A stretch of 64,000 nt of DNA from CAZYFH01 sp965249175 (GTDB taxonomy: Bacteria > Acidobacteriota > Vicinamibacteria > Vicinamibacterales > UBA8438), in contig OZ252227.1 of the NCBI GenBank assembly GCA_965249175.1, positions 1,302,001-1,366,000 on the forward strand, given 5' to 3'. Positions within the stretch are counted from its first letter, which is position 1; each line of letters starts with the position of its first letter. The translations under genes were made by a program, and so were the position numbers. Of the stretch, positions 1 through 9,984 are shown piece by piece. The notes below the pieces were generated by a model that had not been told where the DNA came from, made no database searches, and was given only the letters and a program-made list of their open reading frames with translations.

Positions 1-33
1 GCCGCCGCCGGCTGGCACACCCACAGCAACTGA
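1..33 (+). CDS. Possible C-terminal end of a gene entering from the left
   Basis: Frame 1 is open from the window edge and stops at TGA 31-33, ending in the residues GWHTHSN. Eleven codons are too few to name a family. The only support is that the frame is open and ends in a plausible way. The stretch from 34 to 256, before the 3' end of htpG, has no gene I can support. Confidence 0.2.
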   Translation, partial: AAAGWHTHSN

Positions 34-256
34 AGGAGAACAAGCGTGGTGCCGAGCGATGCCCTGAAGCGTCGTGGCATATCAGTCCCCTTTGTCGAGC
101 GGCGAATTGCTTTCCAAGAATGCACAAACGATGCCACGCGGAATCCCGGCCCGCGGCGGTCAACTCCCGCGACATCCTGGGATGTGAGTCGTACGAGACG
201 GTTCCCCCGTGAATCGAAGGACCGCGGTCGTCCCCTAACCCAAGTGAGCTCTGGGG

Positions 257-2239
<1,983 letters not shown>

Positions 2240-2321
2240 GATGGGGGCTCCGAGAGTGAAGAGGGCAAACGAGCGGGATGCATCGGTGGCCGAATGCCAC
2301 CGCAATTGCGAACAGGGCCAC

Positions 2322-3122
2322 TTAGTCGATGGCGGTCTGAGCCGCACCGGAGATGTGCAGCGTGTCGGGATCTTGGAGAAAGACCACGGCCCGGAGGGCC
2401 TCGCGGCTCCAGTCGGGCTCGAGCGGCACACGAGCCTCGAAGCGGCGAGAGGACGCGTCCTCACGCGAGAGGGGACCCAGACGCTCCAGATGGCGCACGA
2501 CGCCGGTGTGGCGCAGGCGGCGGAACATGTTCTCACCGGCCTTGACGTCGGTCACGAGTCGGTTCTCCGTGATCGCAAGCCAGACGTCGGTCCGCTCGGT
2601 CGAGCCCGCCGCCGGCGCACCGATCTCGGCCGCCATCAAGATCTCACGATTCCCGGGCGTGGTCGTGGCGTCCACGACGATTGGCGTCTTTGGTGCGTCA
2701 GCGGCCCGTCGGATCTCCTCGCCGGCCTGGCGACCGAGACTACCAACGAGCTCCACCCGCCCATCGATGACCAGTTGCGGGGTGTAGATGTTGCCGACAT
2801 CGAGCGCCTCCGCGTACACCCGCTGGCGATCGGTGAACTGCGGCGACGAGAACCGATCCCGCCACCCGAGCCGGTCCCAATAGTCGACATGCTGGCTGAG
2901 CGGGATGATCACGACGCCCGGCACCGGCTGCATGCGTGTGAGGCTCCGCAGCAGCGCATCTGCCGGCGGGCAGCTCGAGCAGCCCTCTGACGTGAAGAGC
3001 TCGACGATGACCGGGGTGGACGCCACCGGCCCGCCCTGTGCCTGGGCGCGGACGCCGACGAAAACCGCCAGCATGATGCCGAGGGCCACCGTCGCGCGGG
3101 TCACGGGCAGTCTGGGTGCCAT
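2322..3122 (-). CDS. Secreted DUF1223 (thioredoxin-like) protein
   Basis: The product is 266 aa with an N-terminal signal peptide ending near AQAQG. The DUF1223 core follows: VIVELFTSEGCSSCPPAD carries a CxxC pair in a thioredoxin-like fold, then SQHVDYWDRLGW and IYTPQLVIDG, all typical of the family. The biochemical function of DUF1223 is not established, but the exported CxxC suggests a periplasmic thiol or redox role. The start ATG 3122 directly precedes the signal peptide. A TATACA hexamer ends 11 nt upstream, so the transcript may be leaderless or nearly so. The gene is divergent from the esterase at 3214. Confidence 0.85.
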   Translation of the reverse strand: MAPRLPVTRATVALGIMLAVFVGVRAQAQGGPVASTPVIVELFTSEGCSSCPPADALLRSLTRMQPVPGVVIIPLSQHVDYWDRLGWRDRFSSPQFTDRQRVYAEALDVGNIYTPQLVIDGRVELVGSLGRQAGEEIRRAADAPKTPIVVDATTTPGNREILMAAEIGAPAAGSTERTDVWLAITENRLVTDVKAGENMFRRLRHTGVVRHLERLGPLSREDASSRRFEARVPLEPDWSREALRAVVFLQDPDTLHISGAAQTAID

Positions 3123-3133
3123 AAGGCCATCTC

Positions 3134-3162
3134 TGTATACTGACACGGGACGCACACGTCCC
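3134..3162. promoter_or_regulatory. Divergent promoter region with -10-like GTATAC and a small hairpin
   Basis: The 91-nt gap between divergent starts 3122 (minus) and 3214 (plus) contains TGTATACT. It reads as TATACT (3136-3141) on plus and TATACA (3139-3134) on minus. Just downstream on plus is GGGACG-CACA-CGTCCC (3147-3162), a perfect 6-bp inverted repeat that would sit at the start of the plus transcript. No good -35 is visible for either direction. Confidence 0.3.
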
Positions 3163-3213
3163 GCCAGACTCACCCACGAACCACCGTTCACCTGTCCCAG
3201 AAAGGGAGGCGCC

Positions 3214-4152
3214 ATGCCCAGTCGGCTCTTCGCCATCGCGTGTCTTGCGGTCGTGGCGTCGCTCGTCGTGATGCCCGTCGGCGCTCGGGCCCAGCTTGCC
3301 CCAACGGAGGCATGGGTCTCGCATGTGTCGAACGAGTATCGCGTTGTTCCCAACGTCGCGTATCACACCGCCAACAACGTCGACAACAGCGTCGACCTCT
3401 ATCTCCCACGCGACGCGCGCGGTCCCACGCCGGTGCTGATGTACATCCACGGTGGCGGATGGGTCGGCGGCAACAAGGAGGCCAACGTGCTCCGACTGCT
3501 GCCGTATCTGGAGATGGGATGGTCCGTGGTCAACGTGCAGTACAGGCTGGGCCGGGTCTCGCGCGCGCCGGCGGCGGTCGAGGACTGCCTGTGCGCGCTG
3601 CAGTGGGTGAAGCGCAACGCTGAGGAATACAACCTCGACGCGTCGCGAATCGTCGTGACGGGGAACTCGGCCGGCGGACACCTGGCGCTGACGACCGGAA
3701 TGATCCCGAAGTCAGCCGGGCTCGATCTCGAGTGCCAGATCCAGGAGGAGCTCGGTGTCGCCGCGATCATCAACTGGTATGGCATCACCGATGTTGGCGA
3801 TCTGCTGCAAGGCGAGAACACGAAAAGCTACGCCGTCCGCTGGACGGGCAGCCTACCGGACCGACTGGACGTGGCACGCCGTGTGTCACCGCTGAGTTAC
3901 GTGCGTGACGGGTTGCCGCCGGTCCTCACGATCCATGGGGACGCCGACCCCGTCGTGCCGTATCAGCATGCCGTGCGACTGCACGCCGAGCTCCGAGACG
4001 CCGGCGTCGCGAACGAATTGCACACGGTGCCGGGCGGGGGCCACGGCGGGTTCGACCGCGAGCAGACGCTGCGGATCTTCGAGAAGATCCACCGGTTCCT
4101 CGACCGCCACGGGCTCGGGGACGCCGGGAGCACGTCGCAAGGACAGCCGTGA
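3214..4152 (+). CDS. Secreted alpha/beta hydrolase (esterase/lipase-like)
   Basis: A 312-aa exported hydrolase. The signal peptide runs to about residue 27 (GARAQ). The oxyanion-hole motif HGGGW is followed by the nucleophile elbow GNSAGG, an acid residue in HGDADPVVP and the catalytic His in GGGHGGF. This order is typical of the HSL/BD-FAE-like esterases that act on small ester or carbohydrate-ester substrates; the actual substrate is unknown. ATG 3214 is preceded by an AAGGGAGG ribosome-binding site. The stop overlaps the GTG of the next gene by 4 nt, so the two are translationally coupled. Confidence 0.9.
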   Translation: MPSRLFAIACLAVVASLVVMPVGARAQLAPTEAWVSHVSNEYRVVPNVAYHTANNVDNSVDLYLPRDARGPTPVLMYIHGGGWVGGNKEANVLRLLPYLEMGWSVVNVQYRLGRVSRAPAAVEDCLCALQWVKRNAEEYNLDASRIVVTGNSAGGHLALTTGMIPKSAGLDLECQIQEELGVAAIINWYGITDVGDLLQGENTKSYAVRWTGSLPDRLDVARRVSPLSYVRDGLPPVLTIHGDADPVVPYQHAVRLHAELRDAGVANELHTVPGGGHGGFDREQTLRIFEKIHRFLDRHGLGDAGSTSQGQP

Positions 4153-5804
4153 CGGTGGCAGGTCGCGTGCGACCGAGCGTCGTCGACAGTGTCGTCTCGA
4201 TCGGGGTTGTCGCCGGACTCGCTCTGGCCATCCCCGCGACCGGCCGCGCCGGCCAGTCGTCCGACGCCGACCTCGATGAGGCCTTCGCAGCGTTCTGGGC
4301 GGCCGCCTCGGACACCGCGGTGGCGGCAGCGACCGAGCGCGTGCTCGCCACCGATCCCGGCATCGAGGACATCTGGTCGCGGCTGCGTCGCGGCCGACCC
4401 TACGCGGCTGACGTGCCGATCGGGCGCCAGCTCCTCAGCCGCTCGAACCGGGATGGGGTGGAGCATGCGTATGTCCTGCTCATCCCGGAAGGCTACGACC
4501 CGTCGGTCCGGTATCCCGTCCGCGTCTACCTCCATGGCGGGGTGATGCGTCCGAAGCGCGACGACGGCTGGTGGCGGAACGAAGAGCGGGTGACGCGCGA
4601 CGATACGATCGTCGTGATCCCGGCCTCGTGGGACGAGTCCATCTGGTGGCAGGATTCGCAGATCGAGAATCTGGCCGGCATCCTCACCGACGTCAAGCGG
4701 ACCTACAACGTGGACGAGAACCGCGTGTATCTGCTCGGCATCTCGGACGGCGCGACCGGCGCGTACTACCACGCCTTCAAGGCGACGACGCCGTGGGCGG
4801 GGTTCCTGCCGTTCATCGGGCATTCGGTCGTGCTGGCCAACCCGTCGACGGGTGTCGACGGCGAGATGCACGTGACGAACTTACGCAACAAGCCGCTGTT
4901 CATCATCAACAGTGGGCGCGACCGCCTGTATCCGGTCGCCGCCGTCGTGCCGTTTCTGCGTCTGTTCCGCGACGCGGGCGTCCAGCTGGACTTCCGACCG
5001 CAACCGGAGGCCGGCCACGACACGAGCTGGTGGGAGAGCGAGGCAGCGGCCATGGACTCGTTCATGGACGACGTCCAGCGACGTCCACTGCCCGCGGCGC
5101 TGTCGTGGGAAACCGAGCGCGTCGACCGATACAACCGCGCACACTGGCTCGTCATCACAGAGCTCGGGTCGGTGGACGGCGAAAGCGAGCTCGACCCGTT
5201 CAACACCGTGGCCGACGCCGCGAGCGGGTTGCCGCTCGGCATCAGCACGATCGGCGAGCTGCAGGATGGCACCGGGCTCCGGGTGTTCGAGGTGGAGGAC
5301 GATTCGATCGCATCGGCGGCCGGGATGCAATCGAACGACACGATCGTGGAGGTCGAGGGCCTGGAGGCCCCCAACGTCGAGGATCTGAAGAACGCGCTCA
5401 CCGGATTTGCGCCCGGCGACCGGCTCCGACTCGTGGTCGATCGGAGCGGCGCGCGGACGGAGATCGTCTTCGTGTATCCCGAGTCGGCCGCGCCGCGCAC
5501 GCGCCCGGCGTTCCCGAATCGCCAGCCCTCCGGCCGGGTGGACGTGCGCGTGGCCGGACGGAATCAGGTCAGGGTCGCGACCCAAGGCGTGCGGCGATAC
5601 ACGCTGCTCCTCTCGCCGGAGGAGTTCGACTTCACGGCGCCGGTCACCGTGGTCACCAACGGTGTCACCTCATTCGACGGGATGGTGGAGCCGGACATCG
5701 GGGCGCTCCTCCGGTGGGCCGCCATCGACCAGGACCGCACGATGATGTTCGGCGCCGAGCTCGCTATCGAGGTGACGCCCGCCAGGGTGACGCCCGCCAG
5801 ATAG
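4149..5804 (+). CDS. Secreted alpha/beta hydrolase with C-terminal PDZ domain
   Basis: A 551-aa exported protein whose GTG start overlaps the stop of the previous hydrolase (GTGA). After the signal peptide (to about residue 36) comes a PHB-depolymerase/prolyl-oligopeptidase-like domain: YLHGG oxyanion loop, nucleophile in GISDGATG, Asp in NSGRDRLYP and His in EAGHDTSWW. A PDZ-like domain follows at about 370-440 (LRVFEVEDDSIASAAGMQ, then NDTIVEVEG). The family commonly hydrolyses esters or peptides in the periplasm; the PDZ may bind substrate C-termini. The last ten residues are a perfect VTPAR duplication from a 15-bp tandem repeat. It is convergent with the CDGSH gene, 5 nt away. Confidence 0.82.
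   Translation: MTVAGRVRPSVVDSVVSIGVVAGLALAIPATGRAGQSSDADLDEAFAAFWAAASDTAVAAATERVLATDPGIEDIWSRLRRGRPYAADVPIGRQLLSRSNRDGVEHAYVLLIPEGYDPSVRYPVRVYLHGGVMRPKRDDGWWRNEERVTRDDTIVVIPASWDESIWWQDSQIENLAGILTDVKRTYNVDENRVYLLGISDGATGAYYHAFKATTPWAGFLPFIGHSVVLANPSTGVDGEMHVTNLRNKPLFIINSGRDRLYPVAAVVPFLRLFRDAGVQLDFRPQPEAGHDTSWWESEAAAMDSFMDDVQRRPLPAALSWETERVDRYNRAHWLVITELGSVDGESELDPFNTVADAASGLPLGISTIGELQDGTGLRVFEVEDDSIASAAGMQSNDTIVEVEGLEAPNVEDLKNALTGFAPGDRLRLVVDRSGARTEIVFVYPESAAPRTRPAFPNRQPSGRVDVRVAGRNQVRVATQGVRRYTLLLSPEEFDFTAPVTVVTNGVTSFDGMVEPDIGALLRWAAIDQDRTMMFGAELAIEVTPARVTPAR
5771..5800 (+). repeat. Perfect 15-bp tandem duplication at a gene 3' end
   Basis: GGTGACGCCCGCCAG occurs twice in direct succession (5771-5785 and 5786-5800), just before the stop codon of the PDZ hydrolase. 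It repeats VTPAR in the protein. This looks like a recent slippage duplication. Confidence 0.9.
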
Positions 5805-5809
5805 ACAGG

Positions 5810-6436
5810 CTAGCCGTCGCGGAAACCGACCTCCGCGTGTGACCCGTCACAGAACGGCGTGGCGCGCGAGGCCCCGCAACGACACAGGGTGTAGCGCTCA
5901 CGGGAGGCCCCCCCGGCCCATGTGCAGCCGTCGAGCTCGACCGCGCCGTCGACAGCCAGTGGTCCATCCTTGAGCACCGTGATCTTCGGCTCTTTGTCGG
6001 CGTCCGCCGCCGGCTCGTTCGCGGTCGTCGTGTAAGCGAGCGCGCCCGAGGGGCAAGCGCGCACGGCGGCGATCACCCGCTCCGGGTCGGCGCCGTCCGC
6101 CGCGATCCACGGCCTGCGACTCGTATTGAAGACCTCGGGGAGTCCCCGCGTGCAGTCGCCGGCGTGGGCGCAGATCGCTTCGTTGTATTGCACGGTGACC
6201 GTCTGTCCCGTGTAGGCGCGTCCCCGGGTCGCCGCGAGGTCGATCCGGGCCTCGCCAGTGAAATGATAGGGCCCGTGCGCTCCGTCGCAGAACGGTTTGG
6301 TGGCGGAATAGCCACAGCGGCAGAGATCCATGTCCTCTTGCACCGGCAACCGTTGACCGGCGGCGTCGTCGAGTCGCTCGAGCCCCGTGACGACGAAGGG
6401 GCCCCATGGAACCACCGTGATCTTCGGTTTCGCCAT
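5810..6436 (-). CDS. CDGSH - ferredoxin-like (YjdI type) - CDGSH iron-sulfur protein
   Basis: A 208-aa cytosolic iron-sulfur protein with three cluster modules. The N-terminal CDGSH (CRCGYSATKPFCDGAH) and C-terminal CDGSH (CRCGASRATPFCDGSH) each have the Cys3-His set for a 2Fe-2S cluster. Between them is a divergent single-cluster ferredoxin domain of the YjdI/Fer4_19 type (ICAHAGDCTRG, then ACPSGALAY). ATG 6436 is chosen because GAGG lies a few nt upstream; a GTG at 6451 is the alternative. It is the last gene of a three-gene operon after the oxidoreductase and the MoaD/ThiS-like protein, so it may be the electron acceptor of the oxidoreductase (inference). Confidence 0.88.
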   Translation of the reverse strand: MAKPKITVVPWGPFVVTGLERLDDAAGQRLPVQEDMDLCRCGYSATKPFCDGAHGPYHFTGEARIDLAATRGRAYTGQTVTVQYNEAICAHAGDCTRGLPEVFNTSRRPWIAADGADPERVIAAVRACPSGALAYTTTANEPAADADKEPKITVLKDGPLAVDGAVELDGCTWAGGASRERYTLCRCGASRATPFCDGSHAEVGFRDG

Positions 6437-6447
6437 TCTGTGCCGCC

Positions 6448-6720
6448 TCACCCTCCCTCGATCGCGGGGACGATGTCGATCTCGTCGCCCGCACGGACCG
6501 GCGTGCCGAGGCGGTCGGCCGGGAGCTGCTGGTCATTGAGAAACACCACGATGACCGGGTTGACACGACCGTCGGACGCCAGCACGAGCGTGGCGAGCGC
6601 CGGGTAGCGGCGACCCACCTCGCGCAACGCCCCTTCCACCGTCGGTGCCGTCGTGTCGACGACGCCGACGCCCCCGATACGGTCGGCGAACAGCGCTGGC
6701 AGGCGCACACGGACACTCAT
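6448..6720 (-). CDS. MoaD/ThiS-family ubiquitin-like sulfur carrier
   Basis: A 90-aa beta-grasp protein ending in Gly-Gly (PAIEGG), the C-terminus that is thiocarboxylated in MoaD and ThiS. The segment GDEIDIVPAIEGG is the family signature. Its ATG overlaps the stop of the aldehyde oxidoreductase gene by 4 nt (ATGA), so it is probably dedicated to the tungsto- or molybdopterin cofactor of that enzyme. Such paralogs are common next to AOR genes. No MoaE or MoeB gene is present in the window. Confidence 0.88.
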   Translation of the reverse strand: MSVRVRLPALFADRIGGVGVVDTTAPTVEGALREVGRRYPALATLVLASDGRVNPVIVVFLNDQQLPADRLGTPVRAGDEIDIVPAIEGG

Positions 6721-8561
6721 GGGGTGGTGGACGTCCGTTCGAGGTCTGCGATCTCCCGATCGAACACCGCCCACACCTGCTCGCTCAGCTCGCCGAAGAA
6801 CTCGCGGGTGATGAAGGGCTCGATCTCGAGCGCCGGATTGGGGCGGTCGAAGACCTCCGCGGGGAGCGTGTAGTCGGCGCGCGTGTACCCCTGCTTGCGC
6901 TCGAGCCACAACGCCCGGATGAAGGCGCGTCGGACTGCGGCGAGCAGCTCCTCTCGCGTGACGTGGAGCCCGACCTCTTCCGCCAGGGCGCGTGGCGCCG
7001 CCTCGGCGTTGAGCGCGGCGAACTTGCAGATGCCGAGCAGGTCGTCACGTACGAAGTAGAGCCCACGCTCGGTGATCGCCTTCACCCAATAGTCGACCGA
7101 CCGGTCTTGCTCGAGTGCGAGCAGCATGTAGGTCGCCATTGACATGTGGCCGCCGGCGATCGCCCACGGATAGCCGGGGTTGGTATCCGGGATGTATGCG
7201 GGGAACTCGAGCCCCTTGCAGTGCATGGCGTACGCTGGCTCACCGAGGTGTTCCGACAACCGCTTGACCCCTCGTCCGACCTCCGGGCAGCGGCCGGTGC
7301 CGGCCAGTTCGATCAGCTCCGCTACCTTGTTCACCTCGCCGAAGCGGGCGCCGTTCAAGATGGGGGTGTCGGGATGTCGCGCGTTGTAGTCGAGGACGTA
7401 GCCGATCGTCGTGCCAATCGAAATCGAGTCCATCCCGAGCTGGTCGACCCTGGCCACGAGCGGCCACGCCGCATGCGGATCGTCGATGCCGAGATTCGTC
7501 GACAGGAGGTTGAGCGGCTCGTAGTCGAACTTGGCGCGGAACGCCCCGCGCGACCCGTCGGCCGTTCGCTCGTAGAGGTTCTTGTGGCAGTTGATGCCGC
7601 ACTTGAAGCATGACTCGGCTTTGATGACGAACTCCGGCTCCACGGCGCTCCGGAACATCTTCTTCGCGCGGCCATCACCCTGTGGCCTGAAGTTGTGCTG
7701 GGGCACGAACGCGAACCGGTCGAGTGGCTCGTAGTTGGCCCACGTGCCGCCGAGGCCGCCACGGTTCGCTTCGCGAAACTTGCGCGAGCCCGGCCCGGTG
7801 GCGATGTCCTTGTTGAGGGCGCGGATCTCGGGCGACGGTGCCACGACCCGATCCGGCGCCTGGGCGACGATGCCGACCAGGTTCTTCGACCCCATCACCG
7901 AGCCCATCCCGCCTCGTCCGGCCCACCGACACTTGTCATCGCCGGTCTTCAGCAGGTTCTCCGTGCTGAGCGCGACAGCCCCAAAGTAGCAGGAGTCGAA
8001 GTGCTCGCCGGCCGGTCCGATCACGGCGAAATGGGCGTCCGGGTAGTCGGGCTGGAGCGCCAGGATCTTTCGAAAACATTCGAGACCAAGAAGCGGTGCC
8101 GCCGACACCAGCTCGGCTGACGGTCCCGCGTTCGTGCCGCGCAGGACGAGCACCACCGGTTGCGCCGAACGGCCTGCAATGACGATTTCGTCGACGCCCG
8201 TCCAGCGGAGCTTCGAGCCGAATTTTCCGCTCCCGGCCGACCACATCGCGGCGGGGAGCCCCGCGTTCGAGACCTTCAGCGGGCTGTAGGCGGAGAAGTA
8301 CGCCCGGAGCCCGGTCATCACGTTGCTGCCGGTCAGCACCCCGGTGTTGACGACGAGCGGGCTGTCGCTGGCATACGCATCGGTGACCGTGTGTTCCGCG
8401 AGCAGCTGAAACGATCGACCGAAACCGCCGAGGACGTCTTCGAGGTTGCGGCACGCCACGTCTCCGAACGCGACCGCGCCTTCGGTGAGGTCGACGGTGC
8501 ATCGGGTGTATCGCACCGACGTGGGGTCGCGGATCGGGCCGGTATCGTGCGGGGTGTGCAT
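6717..8561 (-). CDS. Aldehyde:ferredoxin oxidoreductase family protein (tungstopterin)
   Basis: A 614-aa member of the AOR family, which oxidises aldehydes to acids with ferredoxin, using a bis-pterin tungsten or molybdenum centre and a 4Fe-4S cluster. Cluster ligands are visible as CxxCxxxC at Cys318, Cys321, Cys325 and a fourth Cys512 in DDLLGICKF. The N-terminal barrel includes WAGRGGMGSVMGSKNL, a conserved pterin-binding stretch. Length fits the family. ATG 8561 is preferred over a GTG at 8579; a TATTTT hexamer lies 8 nt before it and there is no ribosome-binding site, so a leaderless transcript is possible. It leads the operon with the MoaD/ThiS-like and CDGSH proteins. The aldehyde substrate cannot be told. 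Confidence 0.92.
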   Translation of the reverse strand: MHTPHDTGPIRDPTSVRYTRCTVDLTEGAVAFGDVACRNLEDVLGGFGRSFQLLAEHTVTDAYASDSPLVVNTGVLTGSNVMTGLRAYFSAYSPLKVSNAGLPAAMWSAGSGKFGSKLRWTGVDEIVIAGRSAQPVVLVLRGTNAGPSAELVSAAPLLGLECFRKILALQPDYPDAHFAVIGPAGEHFDSCYFGAVALSTENLLKTGDDKCRWAGRGGMGSVMGSKNLVGIVAQAPDRVVAPSPEIRALNKDIATGPGSRKFREANRGGLGGTWANYEPLDRFAFVPQHNFRPQGDGRAKKMFRSAVEPEFVIKAESCFKCGINCHKNLYERTADGSRGAFRAKFDYEPLNLLSTNLGIDDPHAAWPLVARVDQLGMDSISIGTTIGYVLDYNARHPDTPILNGARFGEVNKVAELIELAGTGRCPEVGRGVKRLSEHLGEPAYAMHCKGLEFPAYIPDTNPGYPWAIAGGHMSMATYMLLALEQDRSVDYWVKAITERGLYFVRDDLLGICKFAALNAEAAPRALAEEVGLHVTREELLAAVRRAFIRALWLERKQGYTRADYTLPAEVFDRPNPALEIEPFITREFFGELSEQVWAVFDREIADLERTSTTP

Positions 8562-8619
8562 CGGTCGTGAAAATAGCACGCGTTCCGATCGGGCGCCAGA
8601 GGCGCGGTCGGAGAGATGT

Positions 8620-9810
8620 TCAATCTGCGGGTGGGGCGGGCAGTCGGCGGACCGCCAGCACTGTGAGGTCGTCAGCGAGCTTCGTATTCTGCGCGTACCG
8701 CTCGACCTCGGCGAAGATCGTCGCGCCGAGATCGTCGACGCCTTCGTTGCAGTGGGTATCGATCACGCTACGGAGACCGATCTCATCGAACGGTTGCCCG
8801 TCGGGATTCTCGGCCTCGGTCACCCCGTCGCTGTACATCACGAGCAGGTCACCCACCGCCAGCTCGAGCTCGGCCGACTCATACGTCGCGCCCTCGAACA
8901 TGCCAAGCGCCATCCCGCCGGTCGTCAACCGTTCCGTCGTGCCATCGTTTCGACGCACCAGCGGCGGCGTCTGGCCGGCGTTGACGTAGGTACACGTGCC
9001 GGTCTGCGGGTCGATGACCACGAGAAAGAGCGTGATGAACCGCGACCCGGGGGTCTGGTCGTGGACGAGTCGGTTCAGCCGCGTCACGAGTCCCGTCGCG
9101 GGCAGGTTCTCGGCCGCCAGCGTGCGCAGCATCGCGAGGAACAGCGCCATCAGGAGAGCCGCCGGGCTGCCTTTCCCCGAGACGTCGCCGAGCACGACGA
9201 GCAAGCGGCCGTCGTCGAGCGGCAAAATGTCATAACAGTCGCCACCGACGGTGTTGGCGGGGCGCGTTCGGCCGGCCGCTTCGAGCCCCGGGGTCGCGTG
9301 GGTTCGTTGCGGCAGCATCGCGAGCTGAATCTCGCGCGCAATCTCGAGGTCGTTCTTCAGTGTCAGCCGGTCGGCCACTTCGAGTAGCACCAACAGGTTG
9401 ACGAGGACGAATCCAAGGAACAGCCACAGCGTCCCCTCGGCCCAGATCGGTGCGGGCACGCCGATCGTGATGAAGAACGGTACGACCGGCACTTGTGTGA
9501 AGCCAAACCCTTCGAAGAGCTCGAGTACCCCGATGATGAACGCGACCAGCCCTATGCCGAAAATCAGTCGCCGCGCCGGAGAGAGCTTGAGGGTGAACGC
9601 CAGAAACACGAGGCGCGTACGCAACGCGAGGCGTTTAATCGGTGGGAGCCCCTGGAACGCCTTCTCGTCGATGTGGCGGGTGAAGAATTGGTAGGCGTCC
9701 CGTGCGTCACGCGTGAAGAGTCGCTGGACGTCCTCGGAGGTGAGGTCCTTCGTGTACGCCTGGAAAAAGTCGTTGTCAGCAGATCCTTTTTGGCCCCCCC
9801 GCGTTGGCAT
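8620..9810 (-). CDS. Membrane-anchored SpoIIE/RsbU-type PP2C phosphatase
   Basis: A 396-aa protein. The N-terminal cytosolic part is followed by two or three membrane segments (about 85-165; RRLIFGIGLVAFIIGV and LWLFLGFVLVNLLVL). A short linker (LEIAREIQLAMLP) leads into the PP2C-type domain with metal ligands in GGDCYD, GDVSGKG, SDGVTEA and DDLTVL. RsbU/SpoIIE phosphatases dephosphorylate anti-anti-sigma proteins; no such partner lies next to it, though a second PP2C occurs at 42655. I chose ATG 9810 because TATACT sits 5 nt upstream and there is no ribosome-binding site, suggesting leaderless expression. Confidence 0.88.
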   Translation of the reverse strand: MPTRGGQKGSADNDFFQAYTKDLTSEDVQRLFTRDARDAYQFFTRHIDEKAFQGLPPIKRLALRTRLVFLAFTLKLSPARRLIFGIGLVAFIIGVLELFEGFGFTQVPVVPFFITIGVPAPIWAEGTLWLFLGFVLVNLLVLLEVADRLTLKNDLEIAREIQLAMLPQRTHATPGLEAAGRTRPANTVGGDCYDILPLDDGRLLVVLGDVSGKGSPAALLMALFLAMLRTLAAENLPATGLVTRLNRLVHDQTPGSRFITLFLVVIDPQTGTCTYVNAGQTPPLVRRNDGTTERLTTGGMALGMFEGATYESAELELAVGDLLVMYSDGVTEAENPDGQPFDEIGLRSVIDTHCNEGVDDLGATIFAEVERYAQNTKLADDLTVLAVRRLPAPPAD

Positions 9811-9815
9811 ACTGA

Positions 9816-9821
9816 AGTATA
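9816..9821 (-). promoter_or_regulatory. Candidate -10 element for a leaderless phosphatase transcript
   Basis: On the minus strand TATACT ends 5 nt before ATG 9810. With the usual spacing from a -10 hexamer, transcription would begin at or next to the A of the start codon. No convincing -35 is seen. Confidence 0.4.
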
Positions 9822-9919
9822 CGAACAGCTCGCGCCTCTGGATCCGTGATACGAGCCATTGATCGGTGTCTGACCTCAAAAGGATCTACCGGGCGCGCGT
9901 CCCCGGGGGCCGTACACGG

Positions 9920-9951
9920 CACGGGCAGGGTGCTCGCGCACCCTGCCCGTG
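9920..9951 (-). terminator. Perfect 14-bp hairpin, likely terminator
   Basis: CACGGGCAGGGTGC and its exact complement flank the loop TCGC (9934-9937). It lies 34 nt beyond the stop of the PEGA protein gene and before the next gene on that strand, the position of a transcription terminator. There is no T-run, so it would be a hairpin terminator of the GC-rich type, or possibly a dispersed palindromic repeat. Confidence 0.6.
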
Positions 9952-9984
9952 GTGAGGCATGGAGGGTGGCCTCGGCCACCCAGG

